From: Alphaproteobacteria bacterium
Lineage (GTDB): Bacteria; Pseudomonadota; Alphaproteobacteria; Micropepsales; Micropepsaceae
Direction of reading: 5' to 3'
Length of the DNA: 64,000 nt
Assembly (NCBI GenBank): GCA_020852655.1
Contig: JADZAI010000028.1
Location: 119,977-183,976, forward strand
The notes beneath the pieces are model-generated. The model saw only the letters and a program-made list of their open reading frames with translations, did not search any database and had not been told where the DNA came from. The translations under genes and the position numbers were made by a program. This document shows, in pieces, positions 27,888 to 41,669 of the stretch. The number at the start of each line of letters is the position of its first letter. Position 1 is the stretch's first letter.

Positions 27888-27968
27888 TCAGAGGCCGGCG
27901 AAGGCATCTTCGTCTTCATGCTCGTTCCACGCGCCGAATTCGGCAAATGGATCGAAGTCGTCGCTCAT
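27888..27968 (-). CDS. possible 26-residue acidic small protein
   Basis: A minus-strand ORF begins with ATG 20 bp after the sufE stop and reads MSDDFDPFAEFGAWNEHED before an acidic end. It is strongly acidic and has aromatic residues at regular spacing. No clear ribosome site is seen. It is listed as a candidate because it follows sufE closely and its composition is unlike random GC-rich reading frames. Confidence 0.3.
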   Translation of the reverse strand: MSDDFDPFAEFGAWNEHEDEDAFAGL

Positions 27969-27987
27969 GGCGCCATCATATTCGCTC

Positions 27988-28419
27988 TCAGGCGCCGACG
28001 CGAAGCGCCGCTTCTTCCTTGATGCGCTTGACCATGTTGGCGAAGCCGTTGGCGCGGCTGGGCGAGAGATGGGCCTGGAGGCCGATGCGGTCGCCGAGGG
28101 TGAAGGGCGTCGCCAGTATCTCCTGCGGGCGGCGGCCGGAATAAAGCTCCAGCAGCAGGGCGATCAGGCCCGAGGTGATGATCGCATCCGACGCGGCGCG
28201 GAAATGCAGCCGCTCGCCGTCGAAGGCGGATTTCAGCCAGACCTGGCTCTGGCAACCGGGCACCTTGAGTTCGTCGGTCCGCTCCGCCTCCGGCAGCGCG
28301 GCCAGCTTGCGGCCCTGGTCGATGAGCAACTGGTAGCGGTCCATCCAGTCGTCGAAGAGTTCGAACTCGGCGGCGAGCCTTTCCTGGGCCTCGGCGATGG
28401 TCTCGTCGGATGCGGACAT
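27988..28419 (-). CDS. sufE: cysteine desulfuration protein SufE
   Basis: The 143-residue SufE-like protein has the sulfur-accepting Cys in LKVPGCQSQVWLKS, the early ELFDDWMDRYQLLIDQGRKL helix and a C-terminal RANGFANMVKRIKEEA helix. It stimulates the desulfurase SufS and passes persulfide sulfur to the Suf iron-sulfur scaffold. No other suf genes are in this window, as is common for stand-alone sufE in alphaproteobacteria. Confidence 0.93.
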   Translation of the reverse strand: MSASDETIAEAQERLAAEFELFDDWMDRYQLLIDQGRKLAALPEAERTDELKVPGCQSQVWLKSAFDGERLHFRAASDAIITSGLIALLLELYSGRRPQEILATPFTLGDRIGLQAHLSPSRANGFANMVKRIKEEAALRVGA

Positions 28420-28538
28420 GGGCTGGATGTAGTCGGGCCGCCGCTCAGGGGCCAGCCATAATGGTGATTCGACGGCGGCGCCGGGCAGCCTTGTGGGTCC
28501 CCTTGCGGTAAGACACCATCCCTAGGGGCGTAGGATAT

Positions 28539-28961
28539 TCAGCGGGCGAAGACCATCGTGTCGTCGGCGAAGGCCTTGAACTCAAGGGCGTTGCCGGAGG
28601 GGTCTTTCACGAACAGCGTCCACTGCTCTCCGGGCAGGCCTTTGAACCGTACTCCGGGTTCTACAAGGAACGCAACGCCGGCCGCCCTGAATTTCTCGGC
28701 CAGTGTTTTCCATAATCCGACGTCCAGGATTGCGCCGAAATGCCTCACCGGAATCTTCTCACCATCTACCTCATTCGTGCTTTGCACCCCCCCTGCCCCC
28801 GTGCTCAGATGGGCCACGATCTGATGTCCGAAGAAGTCGAAATCGACCCATTCGGCAGAGGATCTCCCCTCGGGACAGCCCAGGACGCCCCCATAGAAGG
28901 CCCGTGCCTTCGCAAGGTCGTCTACGGGAAAGGCGAGGTGGAAGCGGGGCAGGTCGGGCAT
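28539..28961 (-). CDS. VOC (glyoxalase/bleomycin-resistance-like) family protein
   Basis: The 140-residue protein shows the VOC repeat pattern: PRFHLAFPVDDLAKARAFYGGVLGC in the first half, then RHFGAILDV and a metal-ligand Glu region FVKDPSGNALEFKAF. I take the ATG at 28961 (MPDLPRFHL); a TTG 27 bp upstream lacks a ribosome site. Metal ligands and fold suggest a dioxygenase or isomerase of unknown substrate. Confidence 0.85.
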   Translation of the reverse strand: MPDLPRFHLAFPVDDLAKARAFYGGVLGCPEGRSSAEWVDFDFFGHQIVAHLSTGAGGVQSTNEVDGEKIPVRHFGAILDVGLWKTLAEKFRAAGVAFLVEPGVRFKGLPGEQWTLFVKDPSGNALEFKAFADDTMVFAR

Positions 28962-29005
28962 TCTGACGGGTCGCCGGGTTGGGTTCAAACGGGGCGGAGC
29001 GAAGC

Positions 29006-29758
29006 GTGGCGCGCACGACCTACAAAAGCCTGATGCGCATCGGCGGTCAGCCTATACCGCTGAACGTCCGCGTGAACCCGCGCGCCCGCCGCATCATCGT
29101 CAAGGTCCATCCCTCGACCGGCGAAGTCGCGGTGATCGCGCCGTCGCTCCGGGCCGTTTCGCCGGCGATCGACTTCGCGCGCTCCGAGCGCGGCTGGATC
29201 GCCGAACGCCTCTCGCGCATCCCCAAGGCCGTGGCCTTCATGCCGGGCGCGGCGATCCCCTATCGCGGCGTCGAGCACATCCTGCGCTGGGCCGGCGCCA
29301 AGCGCGGGCTCGTCACCATCGACCAGGAAGCCTGGCGCCCGACGATCCGGGTCGCCGGCGGGGCCGAGTTCTTCGGCCGCCGGGTTGAGGACTGGCTGAA
29401 GCGGCAGGCGCGGTTCCACCTGCGCCGCAAGGTCGACGGCTTCGCCCAGGAACTGGGCGTCAAGGTCAGCCGCCTGACGATCCGCGACGGCGCGAGCCGC
29501 TGGGGCTCGTGCTCCTCGACCGGCGCGCTCTCCTTCTCGTGGCGCCTGGTGATGGCGCCGCCGATGGTGCTGGACTATGTGGCGGCGCACGAGGTCGCGC
29601 ATCTGCGCGAAATGAATCACGGCCCGCGCTTCTGGCGCCTGGTCGATCGGCTGGTCGGCGATTCCACCGCGGCACAGGAGTGGCTGCGCGAGAACGGCAG
29701 CCAGCTCCACCGCTTCGGCGACCTCGACACCGGACACGCCGTCGAGGTGATCCTGTAA
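29006..29758 (+). CDS. YgjP-like M48 family metallopeptidase
   Basis: The 250-residue protein of the YgjP/DUF45 family has zinc motif AAHEVAHLREMNHGPRFW, with HExxH and a third His ligand downstream. The block LTIRDGASRWGSCSSTGALSFSWRLVMAP precedes it. Members resemble SprT-like proteases. A GTG at 29006 with GGAG 6 nt upstream is the best start; the frame extends a little further upstream without a site. It is divergent from the VOC gene. Confidence 0.87.
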   Translation: MARTTYKSLMRIGGQPIPLNVRVNPRARRIIVKVHPSTGEVAVIAPSLRAVSPAIDFARSERGWIAERLSRIPKAVAFMPGAAIPYRGVEHILRWAGAKRGLVTIDQEAWRPTIRVAGGAEFFGRRVEDWLKRQARFHLRRKVDGFAQELGVKVSRLTIRDGASRWGSCSSTGALSFSWRLVMAPPMVLDYVAAHEVAHLREMNHGPRFWRLVDRLVGDSTAAQEWLRENGSQLHRFGDLDTGHAVEVIL

Positions 29759-29827
29759 GGCGCGGGACATTCAGGTCCGGTTCACGCGCCCTGCCCTTTA
29801 TCCCGGTCCGCTTTCAGGAGCCTCGCG

Positions 29828-30172
29828 ATGAAGCTTGCCTATGCCGCCCTTGCCGCCTTCGCGCTGAGCGCCGCTCCGGCCTCCGCCGCGGGCGATCCGC
29901 AGGTCGAGTTCCTCGGCTACTGCATCGAGCAGGGCAACTCGACGAATTACTGCGCCTGCCTGACCGACACGCTGGCGAAGACGCTGAACGCGCAGGACTT
30001 CAAGGTCTATCTCGACTATCTGCGCATCATCGCCGGCGGCGAGCGCGACCAGGCGAAGATCATCGACAGGCTCAAGACCGATAACGGCATCACCGGCAAG
30101 GAACTGGGCGCCAGCCTCAAGACCTCGACCGACGCCGCAGCCGCCGCCTCGAAGAGCTGCGCCGGGCTTTAG
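29828..30172 (+). CDS. small secreted protein with four cysteines
   Basis: The 114-residue protein has a clear signal peptide (MKLAYAALAAFALSAAPASA, cleavage after ASA) and a small helical domain. The cysteines lie in GYCIEQGNSTNYCACL and SCAGL, which could make disulfides in the periplasm. The start has AGGAG 8 nt upstream. I do not recognise a family. It overlaps the convergent SDR gene by 4 bp. Confidence 0.75.
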   Translation: MKLAYAALAAFALSAAPASAAGDPQVEFLGYCIEQGNSTNYCACLTDTLAKTLNAQDFKVYLDYLRIIAGGERDQAKIIDRLKTDNGITGKELGASLKTSTDAAAAASKSCAGL

Positions 30173-31161
30173 GCGAAGGCCGCCTTTCGCGCCGCGGCTG
30201 AGGGCTGCTTCAGGCAGCCGAGCGCGCACAGCGTAACCCGCAGCGCCTCGTCCAGCGGCGTGTGCGGCTCGGCGCCGAGAAGGGCGACGAGCCTGGCATT
30301 GTCGAGCCGGAGCGGGCGCTGCCAAAGATAGCGCATCTCCAGCATCTCGCGCATCGTCTCGTGGAACGGCGCGATGAGGCGGATCGCCCACCAGGGCAGC
30401 TTCTTCACCGGCAGGTCGCGGCCGGCGACACGCCTGATCGCCTCGGCCAGCGCGATGCCCGGCGCCAGCCAGTGGCCGCCGAAATGGAAGCGCGCGAAGG
30501 GCGCAAGGTCATCGACACGGTCGAGCAGGCGGCCGAAGGTCTCGGCGAGGTCGGGGAGATAGGCCCAGGCGTGGCCGGCATCGGGATCGCCGGGATAGGT
30601 CACCGAGCGCAGCGGCCTGCCCGGCGTCACGACACCCTGCGCCAGCCAGCTATTCGCGGCGCCCGGGCCGAAGAAATCGCCGGCGCGGACGATCAGCACC
30701 GGCACGCCGCTGTCTTCGAGCCGCCGCTCCATCTCGGCGCGCAGCCGGCCCTTGCGGGTCAGCGGATTCTGCGGCGCATCTTCGGCGACACAGGCGCCGG
30801 CGTCGGGGCCGTAACTATAGACGGTGCCGGGGAAGAGGATGCGCGCCTTCTGGGCGCGGGCGGCGGCGATGGCCGAGTCCAGCATCGGCACCACGGTCCC
30901 CGCCCAGTTGCGGTAGCCGGGCGGGTTGGCGCCGTGGAAGAGGATCGCGGCGCCCTCGGCGGCGCGGGCGACATCGGCCGGCCGCATCGCATCGCCGGCC
31001 ACCCAGGCGACCGGCAGCGAGGGGTGGGCCAGCGCCGCCCGGGCGGGATCGCGGTTCAGCCCCGACACCTGCCAGCCGCGTGCGGCGAGCATGCGGGCCA
31101 CCGCGCCGCCGACGCCGCCGGTCGCGCCGATCACCAGAGCCTTCCGCGATGTGCCGGTCAT
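30169..31161 (-). CDS. NAD(P)-dependent epimerase/dehydratase family (extended SDR) protein
   Basis: The 330-residue Rossmann protein begins KALVIGATGGVGGAVARMLAARGW, with a GATGGVGG dinucleotide-binding loop. It continues ILFHGANPP and a YSYG stretch containing the catalytic Tyr. It has the extended-SDR C-terminal lobe. AAGGAGG lies just upstream of the ATG, a strong ribosome site. The substrate is unknown. It is divergent from a LysR regulator, 88 bp apart, a classical regulator-target layout. Confidence 0.85.
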   Translation of the reverse strand: MTGTSRKALVIGATGGVGGAVARMLAARGWQVSGLNRDPARAALAHPSLPVAWVAGDAMRPADVARAAEGAAILFHGANPPGYRNWAGTVVPMLDSAIAAARAQKARILFPGTVYSYGPDAGACVAEDAPQNPLTRKGRLRAEMERRLEDSGVPVLIVRAGDFFGPGAANSWLAQGVVTPGRPLRSVTYPGDPDAGHAWAYLPDLAETFGRLLDRVDDLAPFARFHFGGHWLAPGIALAEAIRRVAGRDLPVKKLPWWAIRLIAPFHETMREMLEMRYLWQRPLRLDNARLVALLGAEPHTPLDEALRVTLCALGCLKQPSAAARKAAFA

Positions 31162-31249
31162 GCCTGCCTCCTTGGTTCGGGAGACAGCATGCCAGGCGAC
31201 TGACCCATCAGGAATTGCATGGTGGACTATATCTGCTATTCATTCTTGA

Positions 31250-32152
31250 ATGACCGGCGGCGACCTCTGGACGCTCTACCGCACCGGCCTCGCAGTGCTG
31301 ACCGAAGGCAGCCTGTCGGGCGCGGGGCGGCTGCTGGGGCTCAGCCAGCCGACGGTCGGGCGGCAGGTCGAGGCCCTGGAGGCGCAGCTCGGCCGCGGCA
31401 GGCTCTTCACCCGCTCGCAGCGCGGACTGCTGCCGACCGAGACGATGCTGGCGATGCGGCCGCATCTGGAGACGATGGCCTCGGCCGCGGCCGCGGCGGC
31501 CCGCGCCGGTTCGGGCGGCAGCGAGGAACTCGCCGGCGTCGTCCGGATCACCGCGAGCGAGATCGTCGGCGGCGAGGTCCTGCCCGGCCTGCTGGCCTCG
31601 CTGCGCTCGGCGCATCGCGGACTGGTCTTCGAGCTTTCGCTCTCCAACCGAACCGAGGACATGCTGCGGCGCGACGCCGATATCGCCGTGCGCATGGTGC
31701 AGCCGGCACAGAAGGCGCTGGTGTCGCGCCATATCGGCAAGGTGGCGCTCGATCTCTACGCGCATGAGAGCTATGCGCGGCAATACGGCCTGCCGCAGAG
31801 CGTCGCCGATCTCGCCGGCCATGCGCTGATCGGCTTCGACCGCGCGACGCCGTTCCTCAACGCGGCGGCACAGGGCCTTGCCCTCGACCGCAACCTGTTC
31901 GCCCTCCGCCTCGACAACGACCTCGCGGCGCTCGCCGCCGTCCGCGCCGGCTTCGGAATCGGGCCGGTGCAGCGCCCCATCGCGGCGCGCGATCCGGCCC
32001 TGGTGAAGGTGCTTCCGGGCGCGGTGGCCTTCGAGCTCGAATTCTGGGTCGTGATGCACGAGGACCTGAAGCGCACCCGCCGCATGCGCGCGGTGTATGA
32101 CGGCCTCGTCGAGGGGCTGACGCGCCATGTCGGCCAGGGGAAGCGCGGATGA
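31250..32152 (+). CDS. LysR family transcriptional regulator
   Basis: The 300-residue regulator has an N-terminal winged helix (AGRLLGLSQPTVGRQVEALEAQLG) and a LysR effector domain (VVRITASEIVGGEVLPGLLASL). The intergenic 88 bp shared with the SDR gene is AT-rich around 31229-31247, suitable for LysR binding and both promoters. It probably controls the SDR gene and itself; this is inferred from position. Confidence 0.87.
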   Translation: MTGGDLWTLYRTGLAVLTEGSLSGAGRLLGLSQPTVGRQVEALEAQLGRGRLFTRSQRGLLPTETMLAMRPHLETMASAAAAAARAGSGGSEELAGVVRITASEIVGGEVLPGLLASLRSAHRGLVFELSLSNRTEDMLRRDADIAVRMVQPAQKALVSRHIGKVALDLYAHESYARQYGLPQSVADLAGHALIGFDRATPFLNAAAQGLALDRNLFALRLDNDLAALAAVRAGFGIGPVQRPIAARDPALVKVLPGAVAFELEFWVVMHEDLKRTRRMRAVYDGLVEGLTRHVGQGKRG

Positions 32153-32216
32153 GCTGGCTGAAGGGCAAGCTCGTCTCCCTGCGCCTCCGGGAAACCCTCG
32201 CGACGCCGGCCTGCGC

Positions 32217-34385
32217 CTATGGCGTCCGCGCTTCGGCGCGGCGCTCGGGCTTCACCGCGCCGGTGATCTCGCCGCCCTCGCCGAACATGTCGTTGAACAT
32301 CCTGTCGAAGGCGGCGTCTTCCGGGACGTCCATCGGCGCACCGTCGGTGGGCACGACACCGGACATCTCGGCGTCGGCGGTGTAGCCGCCCTCGGCCGGC
32401 GCTTCCTCGGTCGCGCCGCCATGCGTCCGGGAATCCTCGTACCAGCCGTCGCCGGCGGCGACGTCGATCGACGGGTTGTTCTCCAGCGCGACCAGCGGCC
32501 CCGCTGCCGTGCGGTCGGCGACCGAGGCCATGAAGGCGTTCCAGATCTCCGCCGGCACGCTGCCGCCGGTGACGTTGTTCATCGCCGCGTTGTCGTCGTT
32601 GCCGACCCAGACACCGGCGACGAGGTCGCGGGTGAAGCCGATGAACCAGGCATCGCGGAAGCCCTGGCCGGTGCCGGTCTTGCCGGCAGCGTCGCGGTCC
32701 TTCAGATGGGCGCGCTTGGCGGTGCCGCCGTTGACGGTCTCGCGCATCATATAGGCCATCTCGGCGGCGAAAACCTTGGGCACCACTTCGAGCGGGCCTG
32801 ACCCCTGGCGCTCGTACAGCGTTTTTCCTTCCCGCGTGCGGATCTTGTAGATGCCGTGCGGCATGGCGGCGTAACCGCCATTCGCGAAGGCGGCGTAGGC
32901 GGAGGTCAGTTCCAGCAAATTCACCTCCGACGCGCCCAGCGCCAGCGCCGGCTGGGCCTTCAGCGGCGACAGCACGCCCAGCCGCTTGGCGACGCTGGCG
33001 GCGGTCTTCGGGCCGACATCCATGATGAGGCGGATGGCGACGGAGTTCAGCGAGCGCGCCAGCGCCTGCGTCAGCGTCACCTCGCCTTCGTATTTGTGCT
33101 TGTAGTTCGCCGGCGACCATTTCTTGAGGGCGATCGGCGCGTCCATCACGAGGGTCGACGGCGTGTAGCCCTTCTCCAGCGCGGCGAGGAAGATGAAGGG
33201 CTTGAACGACGAACCCGGCGGGCGCTTGGCCTGGACGGCGCGGTTGAACTGGCTCTCGGCGTAGGACCGGCCGCCGACCATCGCCTTCACGGCACCGTCG
33301 GTGCCGAGCACCACGAAGGCGCCCTGCCCGATCTTCAGCTTGGCGCCGTCCTTGGCGAGCGCGTCGGCGACGACCTTCTCGGCCGATTTCTGCATCGTCA
33401 GGTCCAGCGTCGTCTCGATGACGATGTCGGCTTCCGGCTCGCCGCCGATGAAGCCCGGGACCTGCTCCAGCACCCAGTCGGCGAAATAATCGGCGCCGGG
33501 CGAGGAACGCGTGATCACGACCCGCGGATGCGACTGGTCGGCCTCGGCGCGCTCCTCTTCGGTGATGAAATGGGCGTCGACCATCGCGCCGAGCACGACC
33601 TGGGCGCGTTCCTCGGCGGCATCGGCGTCGGTCGTCGGCGCGAAGCGCGACGGCGCCTTCAGCAGGCCGGCGAGGGTCGCGGCTTCCTTAAGCGTCACGT
33701 CGCGGGCGCTCTTGTTGAAATAGCGCCGCGCCGCCGCCTCCACGCCATAGGTGCCGGCGCCGAAATAGACGCGGTTCAGGTAGAGCGTGAGGATCTCGTC
33801 CTTGGTGAACTTGACCTCGAGCCAGAGGGCGAGGATCGCCTCTTCCATCTTGCGCTCGAAGGTCCGTTCCGGCGTCAGGAACAGGTTCTTCGCGAGCTGC
33901 TGGGTGATGGTCGAGCCGCCCTGGACGACGCGGCCGGCCTCCATATTCGCGAACAGGGCGCGCGTCAGGCCCCAGGGGTCGATGCCGTAATGGTCGTAGA
34001 AGCGCCGGTCCTCGATCGCCATCACCGCCTGCGGCAGATAGGGCGGCATCTCGGACACCGGGACGACGGCGCCGACACCGGCCCCGCGGGTCGCGATGAC
34101 ACGGCCCTCGACGTCGAGAACGGTGACGCTGGGCGTGCCCTTCACGCCGAAGAGGGCGTCCGTGGCAGGCAGTCCGGTCGCGTAATAGGTGACGAGCAGC
34201 GCGAGGGCGAGGGCCCCCAGCACGGCTCCGCCGAAGAGGAATTTGAACAGCGCAAGCATGCCGCTGCGGCGCTTGCGGCGCGGCGCCGGCTTCTCGCGGC
34301 CGCGCCGCCTGTTCTTCGATGGCGCAGGCTGGCCGCGCCGCCAGGGGGCGCTGTCGCTCGGCCTTGTGCCGCGATGAGACGGCAT
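32217..34385 (-). CDS. penicillin-binding protein 1A
   Basis: This 722-residue class A PBP has a basic cytoplasmic start and one transmembrane helix (LFKFLFGGAVLGALALALLVTYY). The glycosyltransferase domain has catalytic Glu in AIEDRRFYDHYGID and the GGSTITQQLAKN motif. The transpeptidase domain carries SxxK in PPGSSFKPF, SxN in SLNS and KTG in AAGKTGTGQGF. The C-terminal 80 residues are an acidic low-complexity tail. It polymerises and cross-links peptidoglycan. Length is normal for PBP1A/MrcA-type proteins. Confidence 0.95.
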   Translation of the reverse strand: MPSHRGTRPSDSAPWRRGQPAPSKNRRRGREKPAPRRKRRSGMLALFKFLFGGAVLGALALALLVTYYATGLPATDALFGVKGTPSVTVLDVEGRVIATRGAGVGAVVPVSEMPPYLPQAVMAIEDRRFYDHYGIDPWGLTRALFANMEAGRVVQGGSTITQQLAKNLFLTPERTFERKMEEAILALWLEVKFTKDEILTLYLNRVYFGAGTYGVEAAARRYFNKSARDVTLKEAATLAGLLKAPSRFAPTTDADAAEERAQVVLGAMVDAHFITEEERAEADQSHPRVVITRSSPGADYFADWVLEQVPGFIGGEPEADIVIETTLDLTMQKSAEKVVADALAKDGAKLKIGQGAFVVLGTDGAVKAMVGGRSYAESQFNRAVQAKRPPGSSFKPFIFLAALEKGYTPSTLVMDAPIALKKWSPANYKHKYEGEVTLTQALARSLNSVAIRLIMDVGPKTAASVAKRLGVLSPLKAQPALALGASEVNLLELTSAYAAFANGGYAAMPHGIYKIRTREGKTLYERQGSGPLEVVPKVFAAEMAYMMRETVNGGTAKRAHLKDRDAAGKTGTGQGFRDAWFIGFTRDLVAGVWVGNDDNAAMNNVTGGSVPAEIWNAFMASVADRTAAGPLVALENNPSIDVAAGDGWYEDSRTHGGATEEAPAEGGYTADAEMSGVVPTDGAPMDVPEDAAFDRMFNDMFGEGGEITGAVKPERRAEARTP

Positions 34386-34565
34386 TCTGTCCCGCTCTGC
34401 CTTGGTTTCCAGGCGCTTAACCCCGTTTCCCTAGCGCTCCTGCCGTTAAGGACGGCTGAATCCCCCAGGGGCGCCCAGGGCGCGCCCCTTCATGCGCCGC
34501 GAATAAGGCGCTGGCACAGCGCTTGAAGCCTTGGCGGCACGAAGCCTTTCCGGAGCCTGTCGCCC

Positions 34566-34973
34566 ATGAAGACCCTTGCCGCCTTTGCCGCCGGGCTCGC
34601 CCTTGCCGGGGCCGCGAGCGCCGCGGATGCCCGCGGCGGCTATCAGGCCGTGGGTGTCGGCGCCAATAGCTGCGCCCAGTATCTCGCCGCGCCGCGCGAT
34701 GTCGGCCAGGTCGTCGGCGTGTGGCTCTCGGGCTATTTCACCGCGATGAACCAGGTCCTTCCCGACACCACCGACGTCCTCGCCGGCCGTACGGATGCGG
34801 ACCTCGAACAGGCGCTGGTCAGCGCCTGCCAGAAGCAGCCAACCCAGTTGCTCGCCGATGCCGCCAACCAGATGCTGACCGCCATGGCGCCCGCGAGGCC
34901 GGCGGCGGCGAAGACGAAGAAGAAATCCGGCAAGCAGCCGAAAGACGAAGCGGTGCCGGAGCTGCGCCGCTGA
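34566..34973 (+). CDS. secreted Cys-containing protein of unknown function
   Basis: The 135-residue protein has a signal peptide (MKTLAAFAAGLALAGAASA). The mature domain reads NSCAQYLAAPRDVGQVVGVWLSGYFTAMNQ and later DADLEQALVSACQ, with two Cys able to pair. It ends in a Lys-rich tail. This matches a broad proteobacterial family of small periplasmic proteins, but I know no function. A strong hairpin (35021-35051) follows. Confidence 0.7.
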   Translation: MKTLAAFAAGLALAGAASAADARGGYQAVGVGANSCAQYLAAPRDVGQVVGVWLSGYFTAMNQVLPDTTDVLAGRTDADLEQALVSACQKQPTQLLADAANQMLTAMAPARPAAAKTKKKSGKQPKDEAVPELRR

Positions 34974-35020
34974 TCTGAAAGTTCAACTCCGCCTACCACA
35001 CCACCAGCACCTGTAACGCC

Positions 35021-35051
35021 CGGGCGGCGGAGGAAACCCCTCCGCCGCCCG
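35021..35051 (+). terminator. strong hairpin terminator
   Basis: A 13-bp stem CGGGCGGCGGAGG with a 5-nt loop and its complement follows the secreted-protein gene by 47 bp, and a T-rich GGTGTTTCC stretch comes next. It separates that gene from the TIR-WD40 gene. Confidence 0.7.
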
Positions 35052-35175
35052 CGGTGTTTCCGGCGCCGACAAATTCGGTCAAGGCCCGGTCCCCGCGGTG
35101 GCGCGCGCCCGGTGAGTTGGACTAGGTTGTGCCATCCACACCATCGATGCCGCGCGGTGGCTGCGCGGAAGCTGC

Positions 35176-40368
<5,193 letters not shown>

Positions 40369-40425
40369 CCCGCGCCCCGGCGGAGCATTTCAATTGTATC
40401 CGGGGGAGGGCGCGGACGCGCCCCC

Positions 40426-41553
40426 TCACACCCGCATCGGCATGATGACGTAGAGCGTCGCGGGGTCGGCGCCGTCGCCGGCGTCGCGGACGATGGTGGG
40501 GGAGCCGGCGTCGGCGAAGAGGAACTGGGCCTGGGTGCCGTTGAGCGCACCCGAGATGTCCATGAGGTATTTGGCGTTGAAGCCGATGTCGAAGCCGTCG
40601 GCATTGAAGTCGGCGACGAGTTCCTCGCTGGCGCTGCCCTGTTCCGGATTGACGACGTGGAGCGTCACGCGGCCGTTTTCGATCGACATCTTCACGGCGC
40701 GGGTGCGGTCGCTGGCGACGGTGGAGACGCGGTCGACGGCTTCCTGAAACAGGCCGCGGTCGATGAAGAGCGGCTTGTCGTTGCCGGTGGGGATGACGCG
40801 CTGATAGTCGGGGAAGCTGCCGTCGATGAGCTTGGAGGTGACGACGGCGTCGCCGAAGCCGAAGCGGATCTTGGTGTCGGAGACGGCGATCTCGACCTCG
40901 CCGTCGGCGTCGTCGATGAGCTTGCGGACTTCCTGGATGGTCTTGCGCGGAATGATGACGCCGGGGATCGACTCGGCGCCGGCAGGCACCGGCAGTTCGA
41001 AGCGGGCGAGGCGGTGGCCGTCGGTCGCGACGGCCCGCAGCAGCGTCTGGTCCTTGGCCTTGGCGGCGTGGAGATAGATGCCGTTGAGGTAGTAGCGGGT
41101 CTCCTCGTTGGAGATCGCGAAGCGGGTCTTGTCGATCAGCCGCTTGAGGTCGGCGGCCGGCATCGCGAAGGCGTGCGGCAGGTTGCCGGCGGTCATCGCC
41201 GGAAAGTCCTCGCGCGGCAGGGCGCCGAGCTGGAAGCGCGAGCGGCCGGCCGAAAGCTGGATGCGGCCCGATTCGCCCTGGAGCTCGATCTGCACCTGGG
41301 CGCCGTCGGGCAGCTTGCGGACGATATCGTAGAGCATGTGCGCCGAGGCGGTGGTGGCGCCGGGGCGGGCGACGTCGGCATCGAGGCTTTCGACGATCTC
41401 GATGTCGAGGTCGGTCGCGGTCAGCGACAGCTTGCCCTTGGTGGCGTCGAGCAGGACGTTCGACAGGATCGGGATGGTGTTGCGGCGTTCGACGACGCTT
41501 TGGACGTGATTCAGCGACTTCAACAGGGCGCTGCGTTCGAGCGTTATCTTCAT
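40426..41553 (-). CDS. dnaN: DNA polymerase III sliding clamp (beta subunit)
   Basis: The 375-residue three-domain clamp begins MKITLERSALLKSLNHVQSVVERRNTIPILSNVL. VATDGHRLA lies in the middle, and it ends TLYVIMPMRV, the hydrophobic peptide-binding end. GGGAAG precedes the ATG. The open frame upstream of 41553 is not coding. Confidence 0.97.
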   Translation of the reverse strand: MKITLERSALLKSLNHVQSVVERRNTIPILSNVLLDATKGKLSLTATDLDIEIVESLDADVARPGATTASAHMLYDIVRKLPDGAQVQIELQGESGRIQLSAGRSRFQLGALPREDFPAMTAGNLPHAFAMPAADLKRLIDKTRFAISNEETRYYLNGIYLHAAKAKDQTLLRAVATDGHRLARFELPVPAGAESIPGVIIPRKTIQEVRKLIDDADGEVEIAVSDTKIRFGFGDAVVTSKLIDGSFPDYQRVIPTGNDKPLFIDRGLFQEAVDRVSTVASDRTRAVKMSIENGRVTLHVVNPEQGSASEELVADFNADGFDIGFNAKYLMDISGALNGTQAQFLFADAGSPTIVRDAGDGADPATLYVIMPMRV

Positions 41554-41669
41554 CGCACTTCCCAAGACAGAACATTTCCGGCGAAGCGCCCCCGCAGGCC
41601 CTCGCACCGTGGCGACACTATAAGCAGGGAGGGCCCGCGGCAAACCCACGTCGGCCCGCGGAAACTCCC

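Noticed and set aside
28976..29000. GGTTCAAAC, resembling a tRNA T-loop
   Set aside because: No acceptor stem, D-arm or anticodon arm can be built around it.
32149..32385. 78-codon ORF overlapping the LysR stop (ATGA) and running antisense into PBP1A
   Set aside because: The GGGGAAG site and ATGA overlap are tempting, but only the first dozen residues look protein-like and the rest is shadow of PBP1A.
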